Positions 1 to 6,747 of a stretch of DNA of 8,334 nucleotides are shown here, piece after piece. Numbering within the stretch: the stretch's first letter is position 1; every line of letters begins with the position of its first letter. The translations under genes were made by a program, and so were the position numbers. The stretch is taken from assembly GCA_003132105.1 (NCBI GenBank), contig PKWS01000184.1, forward strand, positions 16,542 to 24,875, read 5' to 3'. Under the pieces are notes generated by a model, which did not search any database, had not been told where the DNA came from, and worked only from the letters and a program-made list of their open reading frames with translations. The DNA comes from Desulfosporosinus sp. (GTDB lineage Bacteria > Bacillota > Desulfitobacteriia > Desulfitobacteriales > Desulfitobacteriaceae).

Positions 1-1
1 A

Positions 2-370
2 ATTGGTAAACGCAAAAATATATTAATCTTTTCCTATGCCGCACAAATTCCTTTCACAATCATTTTTGGCTATATGCATTCGGTCACTATGTTATGTTTT
101 ATCGGCTTTCTAGTCGGGTTTTTATCCTATCTTGCAAATCCCCATCTTAGTGTCTTGGTTACTCAGTTTGCCGGTAAGGAATGGGCTGCTACGGCGACTG
201 GTACAACGAATTTTGTTTGGCAGTTTGCCTCAATGCTTGGACCCTTAGTGTTAGGGTGGTCAATTGATACTACGGGTAGTTTTGCGTCTGTATGGTGGAT
301 TCTAGCGGCTGGTCCTTTGTTAGGAATTCTCGCACTAATCCCTATTAGAGAACAAGTAAAGCGCGCCTAA
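2..370 (+). CDS. MFS transporter, C-terminal part (5' end outside window)
   Basis: The reading frame is open from the window edge, so this is the last 122 residues of a longer protein; the ATG at 74 is an internal methionine. The visible part starts with IGKRKN, which fits the basic loop between TM8 and TM9 of major facilitator proteins. Four hydrophobic segments follow, at about visible residues 6-24, 27-50, 66-86 and 95-114, matching TM9-TM12, and the protein ends in a short basic tail (REQVKRA). The Gly/Ala/Thr-rich stretch before the third segment (AATATGTTNFVWQ) is typical of MFS TM11. It would sit in the cytoplasmic membrane. The stop codon lies only 26 nt before the first methyltransferase start, so co-transcription is likely, and import of the methylated substrate or export of the demethylated product is a reasonable inference. 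The specificity-bearing N-terminal half is not visible. Confidence 0.85.
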   Translation: MGKRKNILIFSYAAQIPFTIIFGYMHSVTMLCFIGFLVGFLSYLANPHLSVLVTQFAGKEWAATATGTTNFVWQFASMLGPLVLGWSIDTTGSFASVWWILAAGPLLGILALIPIREQVKRA

Positions 371-381
371 ATTAGATGTCG

Positions 382-387
382 AGGAGG
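382..387 (+). promoter_or_regulatory. Shine-Dalgarno deciding the start of the first MT I gene
   Basis: AGGAGG lies 9 nt before the ATG at 397. The in-frame ATG at 376 lies upstream of this site and has no purine-rich site of its own, so translation should start at 397. Confidence 0.85.
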
Positions 388-396
388 TTAAATCAC

Positions 397-1761
397 ATGA
401 CTAAATCTACTACGGAAGAATTATATGCCGAAAGGTTAGGTAGATATCAATCCGTCATCGCTTTGGAACCAACTGACCGCATTCCCATTGCTCCTGGTAG
501 CAACTATTTTTCAGAAATTTATTCCGGAAATAATAATCAGGAAACTATTTATAGTAGTGAAAAATGGCTGCAAGCTGAGGAAGCATTTATTAACGATTTC
601 CCCGAAGTTGATGTGTTACGTAATAACCGGGTATGGGCCCCACTATATGATGCTGTGAACTTGCAAAGCTATAAACTGCCTGGCCGAGATTTGCCTCCTA
701 TGAGTAATATTCAATTTGTAGAAAAAGAGTATATGAAGGCTGACGAATATGATTTGCTCATTAACAATAAGCTGGAATTTATGATGGAACGGTTTTTACC
801 GAGAATGTTGGGCGATATGGCGGAAAAAGGTTCTGTCCGCGCAAATATGGCTTTATTAAAAGGAGGTATGGCCCATGTAATGACTGGCCAAGTCATGCGT
901 AATAGGTCTATCTATCTTCAGACTAAGCTGGGTATGCCACAACCCATGACTGGTGCTTTCTTGGCTCCCTTTGATGCTTTATCAGATTGCATGCGAGGAC
1001 TACGCGCAGTCCTCTTGGATATGTACCGTCAGCCTGATAAGGTACTGGCCGCTTGTGATGTTCTAGTGGATGAAATGGTTAATTTTGCTCTTTCTACTGC
1101 AGATCCTTTAAAACGTTATCCTATTTTTGTGCCAACCCATAAGCCTACCTTCTTATCTCCCAAACAATTCGACAAGTTCTACTGGCCTTCATTTAAGAAG
1201 GTGATGCAGATCCTAATCGATCAAGGCTACACGATTCGGGCGTATCTGGAGGGGGATTGGGGAGCACATTGGCATCATATGTTGGAAATGCCCAAGGGGA
1301 AAGTGTTGTGTGATATCGATAACCAAGGAGACATTTTCAAAGCTAAAAAGGATATTGGTCATCATCAATGTATCGCTGGTGGCGTTCAGGATACTATGCT
1401 GATCTTAGGGACTCCGCAGGAAATTAGAGACAGGGTAAAACTATTGTGTGAAACCGTTGGCAAAGATGGTGGTTTTATTATCAGTGGCGGTTGTAATATT
1501 CCTTATGATACTAAGCCGGAAAACTTCCGAGCCATGATTGAAGCAACCATTGAGTACGGAACATACGACAAAAGCATTAAATGCGTCCCTAAAAATCCTC
1601 CAGCGGTGACTGCGGAGAAGGTAGGACTTAAAATGTTAACTCCCTGGGAAATTAAGAAGGGGGAACTGGGCGGCATTTTAGGTGACGAGGACCTGATCCG
1701 TCGTCCGTGGGAAATGTTAGAGAGCATGAGTTATGCTTGGATTTGGCAGTGGGTAATGTAA
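397..1761 (+). CDS. UroD-family corrinoid methyltransferase (candidate MT I, substrate:corrinoid protein)
   Basis: A 454-residue protein of the uroporphyrinogen decarboxylase/MtaA-MtvB superfamily, about 100 residues longer than true UroD (about 350). True haem-pathway UroD is unlikely given the neighbours. The family transfers a methyl group from a donor to Co(I) of a partner corrinoid protein, using a Zn site to activate the substrate. The N-terminus has the family pattern RLGRYQSVIALEPTDRIPI. The C-terminal half carries YLEGDW (E285, D287), the His-rich HWHHM (H291, H293, H294), QCIAGGV (C325) and GGCNIPYDTKPEN (C366). E285, C325 and C366 are plausible metal ligands by analogy with the His/Cys...Cys set of MtaA/MtbA; this assignment is inference. 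The corrinoid protein and MT II follow immediately, as in O-demethylase operons. A paralogue lies at 3370-4742. The substrate is unknown; a methoxyaromatic is one possibility. Confidence 0.85.
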   Translation: MTKSTTEELYAERLGRYQSVIALEPTDRIPIAPGSNYFSEIYSGNNNQETIYSSEKWLQAEEAFINDFPEVDVLRNNRVWAPLYDAVNLQSYKLPGRDLPPMSNIQFVEKEYMKADEYDLLINNKLEFMMERFLPRMLGDMAEKGSVRANMALLKGGMAHVMTGQVMRNRSIYLQTKLGMPQPMTGAFLAPFDALSDCMRGLRAVLLDMYRQPDKVLAACDVLVDEMVNFALSTADPLKRYPIFVPTHKPTFLSPKQFDKFYWPSFKKVMQILIDQGYTIRAYLEGDWGAHWHHMLEMPKGKVLCDIDNQGDIFKAKKDIGHHQCIAGGVQDTMLILGTPQEIRDRVKLLCETVGKDGGFIISGGCNIPYDTKPENFRAMIEATIEYGTYDKSIKCVPKNPPAVTAEKVGLKMLTPWEIKKGELGGILGDEDLIRRPWEMLESMSYAWIWQWVM

Positions 1762-1833
1762 CTAAAGTATAAATTAAAACTTAATCAAATTGGAATTTAT
1801 AGTCTAATCAAATTATTGGGGAGGAATTAATCA

Positions 1834-2478
1834 ATGAGTGATTTTAATGAATTAACCCAAGCGTTGGTTGAACTTGATGAGGACAAAGTATACCAACAAG
1901 TTGACCAAAGAATTAATGCTGGTGATAACCCACTAGATATGATTAGAGATTGTAATGAGGGTATGGTTGAAATAGGGAAATTATTTGAAAAAAACGACTA
2001 TTATCTGAGTGAACTGATCATGGCTGGGGAAATTTTCAAAACTGTGATGGCGAAATTAGAACCTATGCTTGGGAATTCTAAACAGAAAGCTCAGGTAACT
2101 AAAGGCATCGTAGTACTCGGGACAGTTAAGGACGACATTCACGATATAGGTAAAGATATTGTTGCTTCCATGTTAAGAGGAACAGGTTTTGAGGTTGTCG
2201 ATTTAGGGGTCGATGTGTCCTCAGAGCAGTTTATCACAGCAATCAAAGAAACAGGTGCCAAAGTGCTTGCGTTAAGCTGTCTGCTTAATTTTACCTTTCC
2301 TGAAATCAAAAAGGTTATCGATGATCTTGCGGCTGCCGGTCTCAGAGATAAGGTCACAGTTATGATAGGAGGCGCTCCCACTAACGAAGAAGTCCGTAAC
2401 TATGCTGGGGCAGATTTCTATGGTAAAGATGCTGCAGCGGCTATAACTTTATGTAAGGAAATATACCATTGCCAATAG
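1834..2478 (+). CDS. Corrinoid (B12-binding) protein of methyltransferase system, MtvC/MtaC-type
   Basis: A 214-residue, two-domain cytoplasmic corrinoid protein of usual family length. Residues about 5-85 form the helical cap (B12-binding_2, methionine-synthase type), including the MAGEIFK segment. Residues about 90-210 form the Rossmann-like B12 domain. The base-off/His-on signature DxHxxG is present as D101-I-H103-D-I-G106, with H103 expected as the lower cobalt ligand, followed by the S-x-L motif (S148) and the GG motif near 179-180 (IGGAPTN) that hold the nucleotide tail. It shuttles the methyl group, accepting it as Co(I) from MT I and donating it as CH3-Co(III) to MT II. A strong GGGGAGG (1818-1824) sits 9 nt before the ATG. 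It follows MT I by 72 nt and precedes MT II by 33 nt. It is the only corrinoid protein in the window, so both MT I copies would have to share it. Confidence 0.95.
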   Translation: MSDFNELTQALVELDEDKVYQQVDQRINAGDNPLDMIRDCNEGMVEIGKLFEKNDYYLSELIMAGEIFKTVMAKLEPMLGNSKQKAQVTKGIVVLGTVKDDIHDIGKDIVASMLRGTGFEVVDLGVDVSSEQFITAIKETGAKVLALSCLLNFTFPEIKKVIDDLAAAGLRDKVTVMIGGAPTNEEVRNYAGADFYGKDAAAAITLCKEIYHCQ

Positions 2479-2498
2479 TATTTTCTATTAAAGTAAGT

Positions 2499-2506
2499 GA
2501 GGGTGG
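2499..2506 (+). promoter_or_regulatory. Shine-Dalgarno deciding the MT II start
   Basis: GAGGGTGG ends 5 nt before the ATG at 2512. The longer in-frame GTG start at 2497 overlaps this site, so it is more likely part of the ribosome binding site than a start codon. Confidence 0.7.
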
Positions 2507-2511
2507 TCGAG

Positions 2512-3351
2512 ATGGAAACTAAGGTATCTAGTGCAACTATGGAGGTAATAATCGGCGCTAATCGGACAGTACTTATAGGAGAACGTATTAATCCGACAGG
2601 TAAAAAGAAACTTGCTGAAGCTTTGAGACAAGGAGATTTTGAGATTGTACGTCTGGAAGCAAAGCAACAGGTAGCCGATGGCGCAGATATCCTTGATGTT
2701 AATGTAGGGACTGGCGGCGTTGATGAAGTTACTATGTTGCCTAAAGTTGTCAAGCTGTTAATGGAAGAGGTAGATGTTCCACTTTGTTTTGACAGTGGAG
2801 ACGCCAACGCCTTAGAAGCAGCCTTAAAAGTATACAAAGGAAAGGCGTTAGTCAATTCAATTAAGGGAACGGAACACTCTTTAGAGCAGTTAATCCCTTT
2901 GTTAAAAGAATATGGAGCTGCAGTCATTGCTTTGCCAGCCGACGAACGAGGAATTCCTAATGATGCCGATACTAGGTTGCAAATTATTGATAGAATCATC
3001 GAACGTTGCACTAAACAAGGGGTTCCTTTGGAAGATATTATTATTGATGGTCTAGCTATGTCAGTCGGAGTCGATAGCAAAGCTGGAATTGTCACATTGG
3101 AGACCATTAGGAGAATCAAAGAGACATATGGGGTAAACATAACGTTAGGGGCTAGTAATGTTTCGTTTAGTCTTCCTGGTCGGGAAGTTATCAATAGTGT
3201 ATATTTAGGTATGGCGATTGAAGCGGGAGTAACCTGTCCTGTGGTCGACGTAGCTAAGGTTCGCAAAGGCATTATGGCAACAGATCTACTCTTAGGGATG
3301 GATCGCTTTGCGAAGCGCTATCTCAAATTCACAAGGGAGAATCAAGCGTAG
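2512..3351 (+). CDS. Methyltetrahydrofolate:corrinoid methyltransferase (MT II, MtvA/AcsE-like)
   Basis: A 279-residue TIM-barrel protein of the pterin-binding (DHPS-like) family, slightly longer than acetogen MeTr/AcsE (about 262). It would move the methyl group between the corrinoid protein and tetrahydrofolate, feeding CH3-THF to the Wood-Ljungdahl pathway. Visible family motifs are LIGERINPTG (21-30), GADILDVNVG (57-66), FDSGD (D94), VNSIKG (N115), IIDG (D179) and GASNVSFSLPG (N216). The spacing of D94, N115 and D179 (21 and 64 residues) equals that of the pterin-binding residues D75, N96 and D160 of Moorella MeTr, and N216 fits the N5-contacting Asn of SNVSFGLP. All expected pterin contacts therefore appear intact. 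It lies between the corrinoid protein gene and the second MT I gene, with an 18-nt gap to the latter. Dihydropteroate synthase is unlikely given the motifs and context. Confidence 0.93.
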   Translation: METKVSSATMEVIIGANRTVLIGERINPTGKKKLAEALRQGDFEIVRLEAKQQVADGADILDVNVGTGGVDEVTMLPKVVKLLMEEVDVPLCFDSGDANALEAALKVYKGKALVNSIKGTEHSLEQLIPLLKEYGAAVIALPADERGIPNDADTRLQIIDRIIERCTKQGVPLEDIIIDGLAMSVGVDSKAGIVTLETIRRIKETYGVNITLGASNVSFSLPGREVINSVYLGMAIEAGVTCPVVDVAKVRKGIMATDLLLGMDRFAKRYLKFTRENQA

Positions 3352-3357
3352 CTTTTT

Positions 3358-3363
3358 GGGAGG
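3358..3363 (+). promoter_or_regulatory. Shine-Dalgarno of the second MT I gene
   Basis: GGGAGG lies 3 nt before the ATG at 3367 and 6 nt before the adjoining in-frame ATG at 3370. The spacing favours 3370. The site is intact although the gene it serves is frameshifted. Confidence 0.7.
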
Positions 3364-3369
3364 TAAATG

Positions 3370-4742
3370 ATGAGTAATAACATTGAAGAACTCTTTAATG
3401 AAAGGCTAAGTCGTTACCAGGCTGCAATTGCTTTGGTAATACCTGACCGTGTTCCCATTTCCTCAGGGTCGAATTATTTCGCTGAGGTTTATGGAGGGCA
3501 TTCCACCCAAGAATTTATCTATGACGCCAGTAAATGGAGCTTGGCTGATAACAAATTTGTCTACGATTTCCCTGAGGTTGACTCTTTTCGATCTGGCAGG
3601 TTTTGGGGACCACTTCAAGATTCTGTGGGTTCTAATCTATATAAATTTCCGGGCAGAGATTTGCCACCCCACACACAATTTCAGTTTGTGGAAGGGGAGA
3701 GGATGAAAAGCGATGAGTATGACCTCCTGATCAACAACCCTGTAGAATTTTTGTTTGAGAGGTTCTTGCCGCGGGCTCTGAACGATTTCGGTGCACATGG
3801 TTCGGTCCGTTCCTATATGGCCTTGATTAAAGGGAGTACGGCTTCCGCTATGGCAGGCGCACTAATGAAGGCACGGGCTCTTCACCTACAAAATGAGCTG
3901 GGTATGCCACAATCCATGGGTGGCGTATTTTTGGATCCTTTGATTACCTTGCGGATGGCTTAAGAGGTTTACGGGGGATCATGATGGATGTCCACCGACA
4001 ACCCAATAAAGTTATGGAAGCATGTGACGCTCTCATTCCAGATATAGTTAATGCTGCTTTGGCTATCGCAGACCCGCTCAGACGTTATCCGATTTTTGTA
4101 CCCCTGCATCGTGGAGCATTTCCGTTTTTATCACCTAAACAATTTACGGAGCTTTATTGGCCCTCTCTCAAAAAAGTGATGCTGCTGTTGATTGATGCAG
4201 GCTACACTATCCGCGCTTACCTTGAGGGTGATTGGGGCCCAAACTGGCACCATTTCCGTGAACTGCCGAAAGGCAAGGTGCTGTGTGACATTGATATTCA
4301 AGGAGATATTTTCAAAGCCAAGGAAGAACTTGGCGGTTACCAGTGTATTGCAGGTGGAGTGCCGGATTCCTTACTCATACTGGGAATGCCTGATGAAGTA
4401 CGAGCAAGAGTAAAACTTCTCTGTAAAACGGTTGCCAAGGATGGGGGTTTCATCATCAATGGCGGTTGTGGAATACCCTATGATACAAAACCAGAAAATT
4501 TCAAAGCGATGGTTGATGCTACGCTCGAATTCGGTCGTTATAGTGACGCAACTAATTTCGCAGTGCAAATTAATCCTAATCCACCTGTGGGCTGGAAATC
4601 TCCGAAACGCAGGGTGAATACTCCCTGGGAGGTTAAACTAGATGAACTTGGTGGGGTCACTGGTGATGAGGCGATGATTAAAGGGAACTGGGAAATGTTG
4701 GAGCATACGGCCTTCAACTGGATCTTCTCCTGGCTCTGGTAA
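3370..4742 (+). pseudogene. Second UroD-family MT I paralogue, split by a one-base frameshift
   Basis: This is a paralogue of the protein at 397-1761, alignable over its whole length and with more than half of positions identical by eye. The first frame runs 3370-3963 and ends in a short unrelated tail (LITLRMA) after GGVFLDP. Homology resumes in the -1 frame at TTT 3939-3941: FDYLADGLRGLRGIMMDVHRQP matches FDALSDCMRGLRAVLLDMYRQP of the intact copy. Adding one T to the CCTTTGAT tract (3937-3944) would restore about 457 codons. All key motifs survive: PGRDLPP, YLEGDW (E286 in restored numbering), QCIAGGV (C326) and GGCGIPYDTKPEN (C367). No second lesion is visible, so the event is recent, a sequencing error, or tolerated. 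The second half could be translated alone from the ATG at 3981 or 3984, with GGGGG at 3973-3977 upstream. If functional, it would serve a different methyl donor through the same corrinoid protein. Confidence 0.85.
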
Positions 4743-4779
4743 TCTGGCGCTGAAGCGGATGTCAGAGGGTCACAGGCCT

Positions 4780-4829
4780 ATGCACGAAGCTCGAAGATAT
4801 AATGGATTATGTTTATCGAGCTCGTGTAT
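4780..4829 (+). repeat. Imperfect inverted repeat in the gap before the activator gene
   Basis: Left arm CACGAAGCTCGA (4783-4794) pairs with right arm TCGAGCTCGTG (4816-4826), giving 11 base pairs with a single bulged A at 4788. Pairing extends outward by a G-T wobble and two A-T pairs (4780-4782 with 4827-4829). The loop is 21 nt (4795-4815). No T-run follows, so it is not a standard intrinsic terminator. It lies in the longest intergenic gap between complete genes (4743-4864) and could be a protein operator, an mRNA-stabilising or processing hairpin, or an attenuating structure. Confidence 0.75.
4798..4803 (+). promoter_or_regulatory. Possible -10 box (TATAAT) upstream of the activator gene
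   Basis: A perfect TATAAT lies in the loop between the two palindrome arms, about 60 nt before the RACE start codon. No TTGACA-like -35 box is seen 16-18 nt upstream and there is no extended TG, so if it is real it may need an activator. A chance match is possible in AT-rich DNA. Confidence 0.35.
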
Positions 4830-4850
4830 TGTGCATTAAACCTCAATATA

Positions 4851-4856
4851 AGGTGG
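4851..4856 (+). promoter_or_regulatory. Shine-Dalgarno deciding the RACE start
   Basis: AGGTGG lies 8 nt before the ATG at 4865. The in-frame ATG at 4802 falls in the palindrome loop with no ribosome binding site, and the 21 extra residues it would add do not belong to the ferredoxin fold. Confidence 0.8.
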
Positions 4857-4864
4857 TAATTATT

Positions 4865-6706
4865 ATGGCTGATCTAGTAACAGTAACTTTTCTACCTACT
4901 GATAAGCAAATTAGGATTCCTATCGGAATGAGTCTACTGGAAGCAGCAAATGAGGCGGGTGTCCAGATTAATGCCGTCTGTGGAGGTAAGGGTAGTTGTG
5001 GTAAATGTCGCGCAAAGCTCTTGAAAGGTTCGCTGAGTGAAGTGAGCTCTGCCGAAAAAAGGTTATTTTCGCGGCAACAACTTCAAGAAGGGTTAATCTT
5101 ACTTTGTCAGAGGAATGTACTAGAGGATACTGAAATAGAGAATCTGGCCAATTTACTTCCCAACGAGACTTATACACCAGCAAAAGGGAATTTGCTCGAT
5201 CTAACGTTTGAAGTCGATACTCCAGTGTCCAAAACGTTCCATCAACTTACGGTTCCCTCAATTGAAGATCAGGTCGCAGATTTAGACCGAGTATTAAACG
5301 AACACTCCAGCTTGATAAAGGTAGATTTTGAGTTACTTAAGGAAATCCCAAGTCTATTGAGAAAAGCAAATTACCGTGTAACCTCGGTCGTTGTCAACAA
5401 TGACTTAATTGCTCTAGAAGAAGGGGATACAACTGTGGAACTATATGGTATCGCCTTTGATATCGGAACTACAAGCGTTGCGGGATATCTCGTGAATATG
5501 ATTGACGGAAAGGTAATTGCCTCCGCATCCGCGACAAATCGGCAGGGGATTCATGGTGCTGATGTAATTTCTCGTATTGCTTATACCAATGAGAACAAAG
5601 AGGGTGGCCTTACTCGATTGCAGAAGTTGGTCGTCGAGACACTTGATGAGGTTGTCGTTAAACTTTTACAACGAACAGGGGTATCCAAGGAAAGGGTTTA
5701 CACCATAACGCTTATCGGCAATACAGTTATGAGCCACTTATTGATGGGTGTTTCTCCTATAGGGATGGCCACTGCTCCTTTCATTCCTGGCTTTGCACGT
5801 AGTTTAAGTGGCTGTGTAAGAGATTTAGGTTTAAAAATTTTAGTGGGAAGTACCCGATTTGTGCTACTCCCTAATATAGCTGGTTATGTCGGTTCGGATA
5901 CTGTTGGGGTTATTCTTGCTACTCAACTAGATCGACTTGCGGGTACATGGCTAGCGGTCGATATAGGAACTAATGGCGAAATTGCCCTTGCCTCCGGTAG
6001 TAGGCTACTTACTTGTTCGACAGCAGCGGGACCTGCTTTCGAAGGCGCTTGTATCAGCCAGGGCATGCGTGCTGAGCCTGGGGCAATAGTTAAGGTTGAT
6101 ATCGATGAGGATGTACACCTGGAGGTTGTTGGTAATGTCGAGCCTCTGGGGATATGTGGTTCCGGGCTAATCGATGCAGTTGCAGAGCTACTTAGGTTAG
6201 GGGTTATCAGGTCTAATGGCCGAATCCGAAATCCAGAGGAATGTCCAGTACAGCTATCCGATGCGGTCAAAAATCGAATCAGACGAACTGAGAGAAACTC
6301 AAAGTTTGTTTTATATACGGGCCAACAACATGAGGTTGCTATTACTCAGAAAGATATAAGCGAACTGCAACTTGGTAAAGGTGCAGTCAGGGCTGGCATA
6401 GAACTATTAATGAAAGAATTAGATATTGAAGCCCACCAATTAGATGGAATTTTAGTTGCTGGTGCTTTTGGAAGTAACCTTCGACCAGAATCGGTCAGAG
6501 GGATTGGCTTATTTCCCAGTATTGAATTAAACAGGATTAAACCCGTAGGAAATGCTGCGGGTACTGGGGCAATCATGGCGTTGCTTTCTAAGAAGCAATT
6601 GCAGGCAGCTAATGACTTGCCAAAACGTGTGGAGCACGTAGAGCTCTCCCTTAATAAAGGATTTTCACAGAGCTTTGCCAAAGCTATTAGCTTTCAGGAG
6701 AGGTAA
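4865..6706 (+). CDS. RACE protein: ATP-dependent reductive activator of corrinoid proteins ([2Fe-2S] + DUF4445)
   Basis: A 613-residue activator. Residues 1-90 form a plant-type ferredoxin domain with C39-x5-C45-x2-C48-x32-C81 (CGGKGSCGKC...LLC), which would hold one [2Fe-2S] cluster. A linker/middle region covers about 95-190. The C-terminal ASKHA-like, DUF4445-type region has two DIGT nucleotide-binding motifs, D199-I-G-T-T and D366-I-G-T-N, then GICGSG (429-434), LVAGAFGSN (about 530-538) and a terminal GNAAGTGA motif. Known family members (RACo, and the activating enzymes of O-demethylases) use ATP to drive reduction of inactive Co(II) corrinoid protein to Co(I). Length and motif order match a complete member. 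Its likely client is the corrinoid protein at 1834-2478. It is separated from the preceding gene by 122 nt with a palindrome, so it may be expressed partly on its own. Confidence 0.93.
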   Translation: MADLVTVTFLPTDKQIRIPIGMSLLEAANEAGVQINAVCGGKGSCGKCRAKLLKGSLSEVSSAEKRLFSRQQLQEGLILLCQRNVLEDTEIENLANLLPNETYTPAKGNLLDLTFEVDTPVSKTFHQLTVPSIEDQVADLDRVLNEHSSLIKVDFELLKEIPSLLRKANYRVTSVVVNNDLIALEEGDTTVELYGIAFDIGTTSVAGYLVNMIDGKVIASASATNRQGIHGADVISRIAYTNENKEGGLTRLQKLVVETLDEVVVKLLQRTGVSKERVYTITLIGNTVMSHLLMGVSPIGMATAPFIPGFARSLSGCVRDLGLKILVGSTRFVLLPNIAGYVGSDTVGVILATQLDRLAGTWLAVDIGTNGEIALASGSRLLTCSTAAGPAFEGACISQGMRAEPGAIVKVDIDEDVHLEVVGNVEPLGICGSGLIDAVAELLRLGVIRSNGRIRNPEECPVQLSDAVKNRIRRTERNSKFVLYTGQQHEVAITQKDISELQLGKGAVRAGIELLMKELDIEAHQLDGILVAGAFGSNLRPESVRGIGLFPSIELNRIKPVGNAAGTGAIMALLSKKQLQAANDLPKRVEHVELSLNKGFSQSFAKAISFQER

Positions 6707-6730
6707 GCTTGTCCCAAGGGCATTCCAATT

Positions 6731-6735
6731 GGAGG
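6731..6735 (+). promoter_or_regulatory. Candidate Shine-Dalgarno for the short UroD-like gene
   Basis: GGAGG lies 12 nt before the ATG at 6748, which is slightly long. A rival site, AGGAGAGG (6696-6703), precedes an in-frame TTG at 6709, so the start is not fully settled. Confidence 0.5.
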
Positions 6736-6747
6736 AACGAGAACAAC

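Noticed and set aside
397..1761. Authentic uroporphyrinogen decarboxylase of haem synthesis
   Set aside because: Too long (454 residues), and the neighbours are corrinoid protein, MT II and RACE rather than hem genes.
1782..1814. Ten-base direct repeat TAATCAAATT (1782-1791 and 1805-1814) before the corrinoid gene
   Set aside because: Short and AT-rich in an AT-rich 72-nt gap, so chance is likely. No promoter boxes with proper spacing were found with it.
2418..3272. Long (284-codon) open frame on the minus strand
   Set aside because: It lies antisense to the MT II gene, whose pterin-binding motifs are intact. The translation is Ser/Thr/Ile/Leu-rich low-complexity with no recognisable domain, as expected of a shadow frame.
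3449..3706. 85-codon + strand frame within the second MT I gene
   Set aside because: The main frame here aligns end to end with the intact paralogue, so this is a shadow.
3934..3942. Programmed -1 ribosomal frameshift site
   Set aside because: The in-frame heptamer T CCT TTG does not fit X XXY YYZ, and Pro-tRNA re-pairing would be poor. A mutation or sequence error explains it better.
4743..4864. Cobalamin riboswitch or intrinsic terminator in the largest gap
   Set aside because: The gap is too short for a full cobalamin riboswitch, no B12-box-like stretch was recognised, and no stem is followed by a T-run.
5923..6681. Minus-strand open frames opposite the RACE gene
   Set aside because: They overlap the conserved DIGT and GCGSG-like motifs of the RACE protein and their translations resemble no family.
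6709..6747. TTG start adding 13 residues to the short UroD protein
   Set aside because: AGGAGAGG precedes it at usable spacing, but the ATG at 6748 gives the normal superfamily N-terminus. Kept only as an alternative.
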